From positions 1 through 21,291 of the IMG/VR virus record IMGVR_UViG_3300034418_003744: 21,291 nucleotides of DNA. One strand, written 5' to 3'. The notes under the pieces are model-generated. The model was not told the origin of the DNA. It ran no database searches and worked only from the letters and a program-made list of their open reading frames with translations. Numbering within the stretch: position 1 is the stretch's first letter; each line of letters opens with the position of its first letter. The position numbers were made by a program, and so were the translations under genes. This document shows positions 1-6,675 of the stretch, in pieces. The DNA comes from a virus.

Positions 1-25
1 AAGGGCCTTCGATGTTTGACCCCAC
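1..25 (-). CDS. Possible 5-prime end of the next gene (partial)
   Basis: Downstream of the HNH gene stop (minus strand) the only start codon before the window edge is a GTG at 25, with an open frame of eight codons to the edge. The G-rich stretch directly before it is too close to be a well-placed ribosome binding site, so the start is doubtful. By analogy with other phages a terminase subunit is expected here, but nothing in eight codons proves it. Confidence 0.2.
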
Positions 26-39
26 CCCGTAGTTATGCC

Positions 40-399
40 CTAGTGGGTAGGTGCGCGGCGATTTCCTCGGCTGCGGTTGCAGAGACGGTGAGTTGGAAGC
101 AATTGGCTATCTGGATTACCCGCCTCTACGTGGTCGATGTCTATGTCTTGCGCCAGCTCTATTGGTTTCTTGCAGAGATAACAGACGAATCCGTATTGCC
201 GTACGTACTGGACTATCTCCCTACGCTTCTTTTGATAATCAGTGCCGTAAAGGATTTTCTTTTTTGCTTTTCGTTCGGGATCAGAGTCACGTTGTAGGTT
301 ACGAGCCTGCGCCAGCTCCCTAGCGTGTATCGCGCAGTACGTCCCGCCTGGCTCGGTAGTCCCCCCGCATTTCAAACACGGCCGAGAAAACTTAGGCAA
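40..399 (-). CDS. HNH endonuclease with two zinc knuckles
   Basis: 119 aa. An N-terminal zinc knuckle (C8, C11, C22, H25) is followed by a basic linker and an HNH core: C73-x2-C76, the DIDHV motif with H90, then H104, C107 and N108. The two CxxC pairs would hold structural zinc, and H90 sits in the expected metal-dependent nicking site. Small HNH proteins of this type lie next to the terminase genes in many HK97-like phages and assist DNA packaging; that role is inferred from family and position, since no terminase is in view. The start is a TTG at 399 inside the last codons of the glycosyltransferase. It is supported by a strong AGGGGAG ribosome binding site six bases upstream, so translation is probably coupled. 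This is the last complete gene before the left edge. Confidence 0.85.
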   Translation of the reverse strand: MPKFSRPCLKCGGTTEPGGTYCAIHARELAQARNLQRDSDPERKAKKKILYGTDYQKKRREIVQYVRQYGFVCYLCKKPIELAQDIDIDHVEAGNPDSQLLPTHRLCNRSRGNRRAPTH

Positions 400-1471
400 C
401 GACTACTCCCCTAAATGCTTCACCTACTACGTCCCAGCTAATCGTCTTGGCATAAGCCAGGTTCTTTTCTGATTCCTTCCGCCAGTCAAGTTGCGTGAGC
501 TTCGGGTCGTTGAGCTTGCGTAGTGCGTGCAGCACCTCGACTTCCGTGTCGGCAACGATGGCAGTCGGGTAACCGCGAGCGCCGACCTTAGTTGCAATCA
601 CCGGTAAGCCGTAAGCCATAGCCCTTGCGTTCTTGAGTGAGGTTCCGCTGCCAGTCCTTACTAGGTTCACGAATGCGTAAGCGTTGCGAAAGTAGTCGTC
701 CTTCTGTTCCTCAGTCACCGTGCCTACTAGTTCGACGTTCTCTGAGTCGCTCTTGACTAGCTGGGCGCAAGGGCCGAGTATCTGGATTGTGTAGCCATCG
801 AGTACCGGTGCAAGGTTTACTAGGTTTTGTGCTGCCTTTACGTTAGGGCCATAGATCGAGCCGATAAAGATTAGGTTCTTTGTCTTTCCTTCGGCTGGCT
901 TGCTTGGGATGTCCGTGCCGTTAGGTATGTAGTGCATTGCCGTCTCTACTTGGTATCGCTTTTTGAGTAGCAACGCATCGACCTCGGAGCAGACTGTTAT
1001 GGCTTTTGCCTTAGTCACGGCTTGAGTCTCTAGTTCCTCTACTAACTGAGCGTCGTAACTGTTAGGCCAACGTGTTTGCGTTAGGTAGCCTTCGGCATTG
1101 TGAGCGTCATAGATAAAGGGGACGTCACCTACGAACGGGTAGAGCCAGGGATGCTCAAGAATGATTAGGTCTGGTTCTTCCTCCGCGATTGCATCCTTTA
1201 GCGTCGTTAGGTTGTTCTTGCAAAGCATCGGCATTGGGTCGTAAGTCATTACGCCTAGTTTCATTAGCTTCTCCGACTGCTCGACGGCAGCGGGATCGGC
1301 AGGGACGAGTCGATACTTCATCTCGCCTACAGAGCCTTCCTGACTGACACCTTGCCAGTTGAGTGCAAGAGTGGTTAGCTCCCCGACGCGAGTGAGTAGG
1401 TTATAGCATCGCTCGGCCCCACCGAAGTTTGGAGGGATGATGTTGAACGGTGTTAGTGCGACGATCTTCAT
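392..1471 (-). CDS. Glycosyltransferase, GT4-like (GT-B fold)
   Basis: 359 aa. The N-terminal half carries the GG turn (17-18) and YDAHN (121-125), followed by VCSEVD (160-165) and PNGTD (183-187). The nucleotide-sugar half starts at IFIGS (201-205) and contains GSGTSLK (274-280) and AMAYGLP (284-290). This order is typical of GT4 enzymes, which move a sugar from a nucleotide donor to an acceptor. The usual catalytic-loop glutamate (K-x-x-E-A-M-A) is replaced: here the text reads K-N-A-R-A-M-A, so the protein is a divergent member. Acceptor unknown. Phage glycosyltransferases of actinophages can decorate virion proteins, and others modify DNA; the neighbouring DNA methyltransferase makes DNA possible too. 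The start ATG overlaps the stop of the zinc-ribbon gene (ATGA), indicating coupled translation. Confidence 0.85.
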   Translation of the reverse strand: MKIVALTPFNIIPPNFGGAERCYNLLTRVGELTTLALNWQGVSQEGSVGEMKYRLVPADPAAVEQSEKLMKLGVMTYDPMPMLCKNNLTTLKDAIAEEEPDLIILEHPWLYPFVGDVPFIYDAHNAEGYLTQTRWPNSYDAQLVEELETQAVTKAKAITVCSEVDALLLKKRYQVETAMHYIPNGTDIPSKPAEGKTKNLIFIGSIYGPNVKAAQNLVNLAPVLDGYTIQILGPCAQLVKSDSENVELVGTVTEEQKDDYFRNAYAFVNLVRTGSGTSLKNARAMAYGLPVIATKVGARGYPTAIVADTEVEVLHALRKLNDPKLTQLDWRKESEKNLAYAKTISWDVVGEAFRGVVVA

Positions 1472-1647
1472 TTGTTGTCCGTTGAGTAGAACCCAGAGCC
1501 AGTGAACTTGACACTAGGCGAGCCGTAGTCTCTCACCATCTCGGCTTTGCAATGCGAGCAGACTGGAATGCTTAGCTGGCGGTTGATTGCGGTTATAAGT
1601 GTTGCACTTTGGTCGCAGGTGCGGCACTTGTAGTCGTAAGTTGGCAT
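1468..1647 (-). CDS. FmdB-family zinc ribbon protein
   Basis: A 59 aa gene that fills the gap between methyltransferase and glycosyltransferase. The start MPTYDYKC, two CxxC pairs (C8/C11 and C30/C33) and the C-terminal signature VKFTGSGFYSTD are hallmarks of FmdB / putative regulatory zinc-ribbon proteins, which are found in bacteria and occasionally in phages. The four cysteines would bind one zinc ion. The molecular role of the family is unsettled (proposed transcriptional regulation of C1-metabolism genes in the founding case), so only the fold is claimed. Its ATG shares bases with the methyltransferase stop (TAATG) and its TGA shares bases with the glycosyltransferase ATG (ATGA). The gene is therefore locked into this operon on both sides, which strongly supports the call. 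Confidence 0.85.
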   Translation of the reverse strand: MPTYDYKCRTCDQSATLITAINRQLSIPVCSHCKAEMVRDYGSPSVKFTGSGFYSTDNK

Positions 1648-2861
1648 TAGAAAAGTTTTTCTTTCTCTTGATCCTGCGTTGCACTTAGCATTGCTTCGGC
1701 GTGCTTTAGCCTGCCCTCGATTATCGGAATGTAATCCTCTGTCAGTTCGATACCGACAAACCTAAAGCCCTCAAGGATTGCTGCCTTGCCGGTTGAGCCT
1801 GATCCTGTAAACGGGTCTAGGACTGTTCCGTTAGGTGGGGTTACTAGCTTTACTAGGTAGCGCATTAGGTCGGTTGGTTTGACTGTTGGGTGAAAGTTCT
1901 GCTTTGGTGCTTCCATTTCTGCCCATAAGCCAGCTGCAACATCTGAACGCTGGTCTGACTTCCTAAGAGGCAATCCCTCTAGCCCTTCGTTCCTGTCACG
2001 CTTTGAGGCTTTAGCGACATAGAAAAAGCGACTTGCATCGCTCTGCTCGTCTAGTATCTCTGCACTGTATTCGTCAAGGATTACATTTGAAGGCCAGCGA
2101 CCTTGACCGCTTTCCCTTAGCCCTGTTACTGTGCCCAAGTCGTAAGTGTTACCCTCTACTTTCCGCTTGGTTCTGTCAAAAGTAACTACGCCTTCGCCTG
2201 TCCCTATCCTGCTGCCGTCTACGTTCAACGCCCCTGTCCCATGAGTTAGGACATTCTGTGCGACTGTGCCGATTAGGGGTTTGCGAGCGACAACGATAGG
2301 TTCAAAGGCTGGTTTGAGTGCTGTTCCCCATCCTTCCCATTGTTGAGCTTCGGGTGTGGTTGCTTCTAAATCAAATGCCCCAAGTTGTTCAGGATTGTGG
2401 CTTCTAAACCCATGCTCAGCGACAGTTGCATACATTCCGATTTTCTCATCACCCGTTCGTTTGCCTTCTAATTTATGAAATCCGTTCTTAGCCGCCGACC
2501 CTGTGGTGAGCTTTGCCTCTATGCTTTTACCTACATTTAGCGACTTCGGGAATCCTGACCCATACATCCAAGCTATTGAGTCTCTGACCTCGAACCCTGC
2601 GTCCTCGATAGCGACTGCCACTCTGTGCCAAGTGCGTGTTCCGCCGAAAGACAAAAGGTGACCACCTGGCTTTAGGACTCTCAGGCACTCTTTCCAAAGC
2701 TCAACCGAATAAGCGATTCCGCTAGAGTCCCACTTCTTACCCATAAACCCAAGCTCATAAGGTGGATCGGTGACGATTGAGTCAATTGAGTTGTCCTCAA
2801 GGGTCGGTAAGACATCGAGGTTTGAGCCGATGTGGACTTTGTAGGTTTCGCCGGTGATCAT
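1647..2861 (-). CDS. DNA N6-adenine methyltransferase (beta-class order)
   Basis: 404 aa when started at the ATG at 2861, which overlaps the upstream stop as ATGA; a longer frame to 2957 lies inside the phosphoesterase gene and is rejected. The catalytic motif TDPPYELGF (DPPY at 32-35) comes first and the AdoMet-binding motif DPFTGSGS (349-356) comes last, the order of beta-class amino-methyltransferases such as those of type II systems. DPPY favours adenine-N6 over cytosine-N4. A central variable region of about 200 residues would hold the target recognition domain. No restriction endonuclease is visible beside it, so it behaves as an orphan phage methylase, probably protecting phage DNA from host restriction. 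The target sequence cannot be read from the protein. Confidence 0.9.
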   Translation of the reverse strand: MITGETYKVHIGSNLDVLPTLEDNSIDSIVTDPPYELGFMGKKWDSSGIAYSVELWKECLRVLKPGGHLLSFGGTRTWHRVAVAIEDAGFEVRDSIAWMYGSGFPKSLNVGKSIEAKLTTGSAAKNGFHKLEGKRTGDEKIGMYATVAEHGFRSHNPEQLGAFDLEATTPEAQQWEGWGTALKPAFEPIVVARKPLIGTVAQNVLTHGTGALNVDGSRIGTGEGVVTFDRTKRKVEGNTYDLGTVTGLRESGQGRWPSNVILDEYSAEILDEQSDASRFFYVAKASKRDRNEGLEGLPLRKSDQRSDVAAGLWAEMEAPKQNFHPTVKPTDLMRYLVKLVTPPNGTVLDPFTGSGSTGKAAILEGFRFVGIELTEDYIPIIEGRLKHAEAMLSATQDQEKEKLF

Positions 2862-4009
2862 AGTTTGAATACTGTTCCCGTGAAGTCCACGCCCTTCTCT
2901 AGCGTGAAAGTCGCTAAGCCTGGAACTGAGTCCTCGCCTGTTACCTTCTTCCACCATCCTGAGCCGTTGTCCATAGTTGGAGCCATAACTAGAAAGCGTG
3001 AAGTGCCTCGCGGTGTCGATCCCATCTCAGTCACTCTAAGGTGATGCCAGTGGCCGTGCACGAGCACCGAAGCGTCAGCGACTGGCTGGCGGCCGAATGC
3101 CTGCCCTCGCCACCAAGTAGCCATGTTGTCTGGTCTACGTGCCTGATGCCCGTGCACTACGCCGAGGATGTGGAAGCCATCGTCGAATACGTCAATAGCT
3201 AGGGACTCATCGTGAGTCTGCGGTTCGAGGAATCGAATGTTTAGTTCTTTTTCCTTCGCGAGCCGAGCGAGTTGTCGCCCTATGAACACGCCCCAGTCGT
3301 CGGTGGCCTTGCCGATCACCTGTTTTCCAATACGGAACTGGCAGTGATTGGAACCGACGGATGCGTAGGTTATTTGTGGGACGTGCTCATAGAGCAAGCT
3401 TAGGGTTTGCCAAGCGAACGTAGTTGCTAAATCAACCTGCTCCATAAGGCTTAGGTCGTTCGTTGCGAGTTGCTGTAAGTCGGCAGCGTTGTAGAAGGAC
3501 TCAATCGTGTCTCCGAGGTCGGCAAAGATTATCTGCTCGGGTCGCTCACGCTTTACCATCTCAATCAAGCGAGACTGCATTAGTGCCACGCGCTCGATCA
3601 AGCTTTGCGAGTTGCCTCTGTAATCAACCTTGCCTACTTGTAGGTCTGACCATAAGACAACTAGGGCCTTTTCCTGAGTGCTTCTGACCTTTGGAGCCTT
3701 GACCTTTTTCTTAGCTTCCGCAAGTAGTAGCGGGAGGTCGATGCCGGCAGTCTTGCGCCTAAACGTGAACCGGTACGACGTTAGCCACTCTCCGCCTTCA
3801 CGCTGTTGCCAACGTGAGGTTCTCACCGGAGGGATGATGTCGATTTCCTCGGGATTGAGTCCAGCGTCGATTAGGAACTCGTCGAAGTTCTGAGGCTCAG
3901 TTTCGTAGCCCGGCGTTGTCGCCGTGCCTTCCGTGCCATCAAACTCGACTCCAGGTCGGAAGTTTGCCGGTGCGGTTACTTTTGGTGCGGGCTTTAGGTT
4001 CTCTAGCAT
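2858..4009 (-). CDS. Metallophosphoesterase-like protein (calcineurin fold)
   Basis: 383 aa. From about residue 115 the protein shows the calcineurin-like metal-binding series: SDLQVG (121-126), DLGD (164-167), SNHC (220-223), HGH (286-288) and HGHWHH (318-323). Two residues differ from the textbook pattern: the first motif is D-x-Q rather than D-x-H, and the NHD triad reads NHC. Metal binding is likely, but substrate and activity are uncertain. The first 110 residues are a proline-rich leader plus a basic, aromatic segment (SRWQQREGG to FTFRRK) that could bind DNA. In actinophages similar proteins follow a small HTH protein, as here (4020-4241), and lie near terminase or packaging genes. No strong ribosome binding site is seen at the ATG; its stop overlaps the methyltransferase start. 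Confidence 0.75.
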   Translation of the reverse strand: MLENLKPAPKVTAPANFRPGVEFDGTEGTATTPGYETEPQNFDEFLIDAGLNPEEIDIIPPVRTSRWQQREGGEWLTSYRFTFRRKTAGIDLPLLLAEAKKKVKAPKVRSTQEKALVVLWSDLQVGKVDYRGNSQSLIERVALMQSRLIEMVKRERPEQIIFADLGDTIESFYNAADLQQLATNDLSLMEQVDLATTFAWQTLSLLYEHVPQITYASVGSNHCQFRIGKQVIGKATDDWGVFIGRQLARLAKEKELNIRFLEPQTHDESLAIDVFDDGFHILGVVHGHQARRPDNMATWWRGQAFGRQPVADASVLVHGHWHHLRVTEMGSTPRGTSRFLVMAPTMDNGSGWWKKVTGEDSVPGLATFTLEKGVDFTGTVFKL

Positions 4010-4019
4010 CTAGTCAAGC

Positions 4020-4241
4020 CTACTCGCACGGACATTCTTTGCGTCTATGGCGCAGGATTGTCGTATCGCTTACCTGTACGCCACGCTCACGTAGTTGTCG
4101 TGAAAGTGCTTTAGCGGCCCATGACGAGTCGGCTACGGCTTGTAGAAGTATCTTGCGGTCGTCTGGGTCTAGCGATGATGCGATGTCAGCTACCTTGCAG
4201 TAGCCCTCTTTCGGTAATGGCTTACTCAGTCCTTCTAGCAT
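4020..4241 (-). CDS. Small HTH DNA-binding protein, candidate small terminase-like
   Basis: 73 aa. The central part, from SLDPDDRKILLQAV to SDTTILRHRRKECPC, reads as a helix-turn-helix: an initiating helix, then WAAKALSRQLRERG, a turn (VQVSD) and the recognition helix TTILRHRR. It ends in a C-P-C tail. This arrangement is common in small actinophage proteins that are annotated either as HTH proteins or as small terminase subunits, because they are thought to select DNA. Which applies cannot be settled without the large terminase, which lies outside the window. ATG start with a good ribosome binding site (AAAGGGG). It lies ten bases upstream of the metallophosphoesterase gene, so the two probably form a unit. 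Confidence 0.65.
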   Translation of the reverse strand: MLEGLSKPLPKEGYCKVADIASSLDPDDRKILLQAVADSSWAAKALSRQLRERGVQVSDTTILRHRRKECPCE

Positions 4242-4250
4242 GATTCCCCT

Positions 4251-4481
4251 TTAGATTGTTATGTCGTTTTCGTCCGCTATCAAGGTTTGCACGATTTGGA
4301 TTAGGTGCGGGTTATTTCCCGCTCCGAGTGTCGCCTTAGCCGAAATGTAACGGGCCAAGTCTTTTCGGATGTTGTCGAAGTCGTTAGACCAGATTAGGTT
4401 GTCATCGTCGAGCAGTCCCGCCGCTTGCTTGAAATCGGCGTAGAGCTGATCGTTAGTTCTCTTGAGTATAGATTTTCGCAT
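4251..4481 (-). CDS. Hypothetical protein, 76 aa
   Basis: Not recognised. The protein is mostly helical in character with a basic N-terminus (MRKSILKR) and an acidic middle (LLDDDNLIWSNDFD), and no cysteines or membrane segment. The ATG at 4481 has an AGGGGC ribosome binding site and lies inside the end of the preceding gene (29-base overlap, different frame). Overlaps of this size are more than the usual four bases in this genome, but both frames have sensible starts. The next gene follows after nine bases. It belongs to the run of tiny early accessory genes. Confidence 0.6.
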   Translation of the reverse strand: MRKSILKRTNDQLYADFKQAAGLLDDDNLIWSNDFDNIRKDLARYISAKATLGAGNNPHLIQIVQTLIADENDITI

Positions 4482-4662
4482 AATGCCCCTGGTCGTATTC
4501 GTCGATGTAGTCGTTTAGGTCATCGAGATAGACATAGTCGCCGTTGTCTCTGTTCATGCTGGCTTCTTTGGCTAGTCGAAGGATGGCAAGGCGTTCATCT
4601 TTCCTGCCTTGCTGGTAGCTGATTATGCTACTGCGTGCGATTAGGTCGTTTAGGTCACTCAC
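4453..4662 (-). CDS. Small MSDL-start protein, 69 aa
   Basis: Third of three adjacent genes that begin with GTG and encode M-S-D-L. It carries the pattern Y-x-x-G-x-x-x-E-R-x-x-I (SYQQGRKDERLAILRL), which is also found in the gene at 4790-5026 (AYDEGRQVERERIIKAL). The two look like diverged copies of one small helical family common in phages. The C-terminal half is rich in D and Y (DYVYLDDLNDYIDEYD), giving a strongly acidic tail. The GTG overlaps the previous stop (GTGA), with AAGGG upstream. Function unknown; small acidic early phage proteins sometimes bind host enzymes, but nothing here shows a partner. Confidence 0.65.
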   Translation of the reverse strand: MSDLNDLIARSSIISYQQGRKDERLAILRLAKEASMNRDNGDYVYLDDLNDYIDEYDQGHYAKIYTQEN

Positions 4663-4793
4663 TTTATTTTCCCTTCAATAATGTCAATGACTAAGTCAAT
4701 GGTTGCAGCTAGGCCCCATTGACCGGTGTCCATAAGCTCTTTATGCTTTGCCTTTAGCCAGTCAATAACTGTTTCCTGTTGTAGATCACTCAC
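4659..4793 (-). CDS. Small MSDL-start protein, 44 aa
   Basis: A short gene that fills the gap between its two neighbours exactly. The GTG at 4793 overlaps the upstream TGA, and its own TGA at 4659 overlaps the downstream GTG. The translation begins MSDLQQETVIDWLKA, continues as an amphipathic helix pair (ELMDTGQWGLAATIDLV) and ends GKIK. An AGGAG ribosome binding site lies five bases before the GTG. The double stop-start overlap and the shared start junction with both neighbours make a real gene likely despite its length. No function recognised. Confidence 0.7.
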   Translation of the reverse strand: MSDLQQETVIDWLKAKHKELMDTGQWGLAATIDLVIDIIEGKIK

Positions 4794-5026
4794 TTTTGCT
4801 CCTGTCTAAGAACGTCTTTGATTCTGCCCCAAGCATGAGTCTGAATCACTTGTGGATGCTGCTTGTCTGTATTTCTGGCTAAGACCATAAGTGTCTTTGC
4901 TGTTTCCTCATTCCTGAGTGCTTTGATGATGCGTTCACGCTCGACTTGACGACCTTCATCGTAAGCATCACGAACTGCTTTGGTTACCAACCTTTGAATC
5001 TGCTGGCCTGGTAGTAGGTCACTCAC
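4790..5026 (-). CDS. Small MSDL-start helical protein, 78 aa
   Basis: First of three tandem genes with the same GTG start junction and M-S-D-L beginning. Residues 16-33 contain AYDEGRQVERERIIKAL, a charged amphipathic helix with the Y-x-x-G-x-x-x-E-R spacing that recurs in 4453-4662. The rest is helical and basic, ending RIKDVLRQEQK. No enzymatic motif is visible. It starts three bases after the stop of the Dcm-like gene with an AGGAA ribosome binding site, and its stop overlaps the next start as GTGA. Function unknown. Confidence 0.7.
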   Translation of the reverse strand: MSDLLPGQQIQRLVTKAVRDAYDEGRQVERERIIKALRNEETAKTLMVLARNTDKQHPQVIQTHAWGRIKDVLRQEQK

Positions 5027-5028
5027 TT

Positions 5029-5667
5029 TTACCTATTCCTTTCATAAAATGCTTTTGCAAATTTTTGCGAACATAAAGACCTAAACTCCATGTCCGAGTC
5101 TGGTTCAAAGCCAGCATCTATAAACTCTGGTATTAGCTTTGCAGCACTTTTGTGCATAAAAGCTAGTGAAGGTTTTTTGCGACCTGGTCTTATGTAAAGG
5201 CCATCTAACTTTGGAACATCTGCCCAGTTTGTATAGCTCGGATTGGGCATTTCGAACTCTCCCCATAATGCTGTTTTCTTTGTCCAGGGCGATCCATAGT
5301 GCCAAGGTTCGTAAGTGTAATTTGGTTTGCCTAAATAATCTTTTAGCCTGCCCTTTGCAGGATTCTCGATAACCCAAAACTTTAGGTTGCTAGAGCTTTT
5401 TGCTTCTTTGATTATTCGTAAACACTCGTTTACAAGTTCCATCCCCAACTCGGGGTTCCTCGCTTTACCATTGCTTCTAGCCGTCGAAAATTCTGTGCAT
5501 ACTGGATTAGCGATAATTCCGTAGACGTTAGGCGGCGATTTGTAATTTTCGACACCGATTCGCGAGCCAACTTTGACAACCTCATACTCATCTGACTGTT
5601 GATAATAACGAGTATCTGAGCCGGTATCAGCGCAAAGATGCAGAATAAGTTTTTTATTACTCATCAT
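5029..5667 (-). CDS. C5-cytosine methyltransferase-like protein (Dcm-like)
   Basis: 212 aa. The N-terminal LHLCADTGSDTR resembles the AdoMet-binding loop of C5-cytosine methyltransferases. NPVC (54-57) followed by TEFSTAR corresponds to the PC motif with the catalytic cysteine, and IENPAKG (100-106) corresponds to the ENV motif; a WTKKTALWG segment follows. This short, single-domain variant with ENP-x-x-G is widespread in phages and usually labelled DNA methylase. Length (212 aa) is well below that of classical enzymes, and no target recognition domain is evident. PVC replaces the usual PPC, so activity is likely but not certain. Two start codons in a row at 5667 and 5664 both overlap the end of the redoxin gene. 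It may add 5-methylcytosine to phage DNA or act in a base modification step. Confidence 0.7.
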   Translation of the reverse strand: MMSNKKLILHLCADTGSDTRYYQQSDEYEVVKVGSRIGVENYKSPPNVYGIIANPVCTEFSTARSNGKARNPELGMELVNECLRIIKEAKSSSNLKFWVIENPAKGRLKDYLGKPNYTYEPWHYGSPWTKKTALWGEFEMPNPSYTNWADVPKLDGLYIRPGRKKPSLAFMHKSAAKLIPEFIDAGFEPDSDMEFRSLCSQKFAKAFYERNR

Positions 5668-5962
5668 CTACCTCGTCTAAGTGTCGTATTGGATCGAGCG
5701 GAACGTTGATGCCTAAGTCGCGCTCGTGCTTTAGGTGATTGTCCAGGTCGCGGATGCGGTTTATGCGAAAGCCTGACCAACGGCGATCGTCAGTCTCGAC
5801 TATCGGTGCAGCAATCAAGCCCATTTCCTTGAACCGCTCTACGGCTTTAGGCGACCGGTTGAGTTGCTTTACTTGGTATTGGATGCCGAGCTTGTCGAAC
5901 TCGCGCTTAGTCTGATTGCACTGCACGCAGTTAGGCAGCTCCCAGACTGTTATCTTCATCAT
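5657..5962 (-). CDS. nrdH: NrdH-like glutaredoxin
   Basis: 101 aa. Active-site C-V-Q-C at 12-15 near the N-terminus, the cis-proline segment AAPIV (51-55) and WSGFR (62-66), which is the hallmark of NrdH redoxins, the electron donors of class Ib ribonucleotide reductase. A C-terminal extension of about 25 residues, acidic at the end (HLDEVDDE), is longer than the usual 75-80 residue family. Phages use NrdH to feed dNTP synthesis, here probably by working with the host reductase, because no nrdE or nrdF is in the window. The ATG overlaps the preceding stop (ATGA). Confidence 0.85.
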   Translation of the reverse strand: MMKITVWELPNCVQCNQTKREFDKLGIQYQVKQLNRSPKAVERFKEMGLIAAPIVETDDRRWSGFRINRIRDLDNHLKHERDLGINVPLDPIRHLDEVDDE

Positions 5963-6180
5963 CGAGTTACGTCCTTTGCCCTGCCAATGGCTACCTCATA
6001 GCCGAGCTTCAGTCGCTGGTCTGACCAATCGTAAAGATCGTTCTGCCTTAGCTCTGCCAGAATTGCGGCCTTCATTACCGTCTTGCCCATTGCGTAACCT
6101 TGCTGATACGCAGTCTCGTGAGCGTCCGGCGTAAATAGTTCCTTGAGCTTGAAATAGATGCGGTCTAGCCAGTTAGTCAT
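5959..6180 (-). CDS. Hypothetical protein, 73 aa
   Basis: Not recognised as a named family. The protein begins MTNWLDRIYFKLKELF, then has AYQQGYAMGKTVMKAAILAEL, which resembles the Y-x-x-G amphipathic helix in the MSDL-start genes at 4453 and 4790 but lacks the E-R pair. The rest is a mixed-charge helix. The ATG lies eight bases inside the end of the upstream gene and is preceded by GGGGAGAAA, a good ribosome binding site. No catalytic residues are apparent. Confidence 0.6.
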   Translation of the reverse strand: MTNWLDRIYFKLKELFTPDAHETAYQQGYAMGKTVMKAAILAELRQNDLYDWSDQRLKLGYEVAIGRAKDVTR

Positions 6181-6379
6181 TTTCTCCCCTTAGTTCTTTC
6201 GATGCCCACCGGAGCACCTCGGCTGCGATGGTGTCACCTTCGTTGTGTTTAGCATTGCTCATCTCGTCGATCATCTCTACGGCTGCGTTGAACCCGAGGC
6301 CGTAAGTCTGAAAGCCGAGCCTATCCATAATTGGTGAGATGTCCTTGCGGAAGTTCTCAAACGATTCCTCGATGGTCAC
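6173..6379 (-). CDS. Hypothetical protein, 68 aa
   Basis: Not recognised. Acidic helical protein (MTIEESFENFRKDISPIMD at the start) with no cysteines or membrane segment. The GTG start at 6379 overlaps the upstream TGA (GTGA), and the end overlaps the next gene by eight bases, so it is embedded in a coupled run. The Q-T-Y-G-L-G-F-N-A-A segment followed by a helix is again reminiscent of the small G-containing helical proteins nearby, but similarity is weak. Confidence 0.6.
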   Translation of the reverse strand: MTIEESFENFRKDISPIMDRLGFQTYGLGFNAAVEMIDEMSNAKHNEGDTIAAEVLRWASKELRGEND

Positions 6380-6663
6380 GATGCAAACTCCGATGCGATT
6401 AGGACTGCTTGCCTGCGAGCTGAGCGACCGGTACGGCGCTCGCCAGAATCAACTATCAAGCCTTTGCGCTTTAGTGCGGAGGGTCTGGCAGTGATTGAGG
6501 AATAGCTGTAAGCCTCGAACTTGCGTAGAAGCTCGTCTTGCGTCATCCCCTTGCGTTTGCTCTGCCGGATAGCGTTGAGCACCATGCGCTCTAGCTTTGG
6601 CAGTTCGATAGATTGTGCTGCTTCGATTGAGGTGTCGGAAGCACCTCGCCTAAATAGTGGCAT
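6376..6663 (-). CDS. Winged-helix DNA-binding protein
   Basis: 95 aa. After a short leader the protein reads as a winged helix. Helix 1 is LERMVLNAIRQS, helix 2 follows GMTQDELLRKF, and the recognition helix is SYSSITARPSALKRKGLIVDS. The wing is basic (GERRTGRSARRQ) and leads to a final strand AVLIA. This is the usual shape of small phage transcription regulators or DNA-transaction factors of the MarR-like winged-helix type. It is transcribed with the early accessory genes. The ATG at 6663 has an AGAAGGGGAT ribosome binding site, and its stop overlaps the next gene start. Targets unknown. Confidence 0.7.
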   Translation of the reverse strand: MPLFRRGASDTSIEAAQSIELPKLERMVLNAIRQSKRKGMTQDELLRKFEAYSYSSITARPSALKRKGLIVDSGERRTGRSARRQAVLIASEFAS

Positions 6664-6675
6664 TGTTATCCCCTT

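Noticed and set aside
2862-2957. N-terminal extension of the methyltransferase
   Set aside because: The extra 32 codons lie inside the phosphoesterase gene in another frame; the ATG at 2861 gives an ATGA overlap and a full domain.
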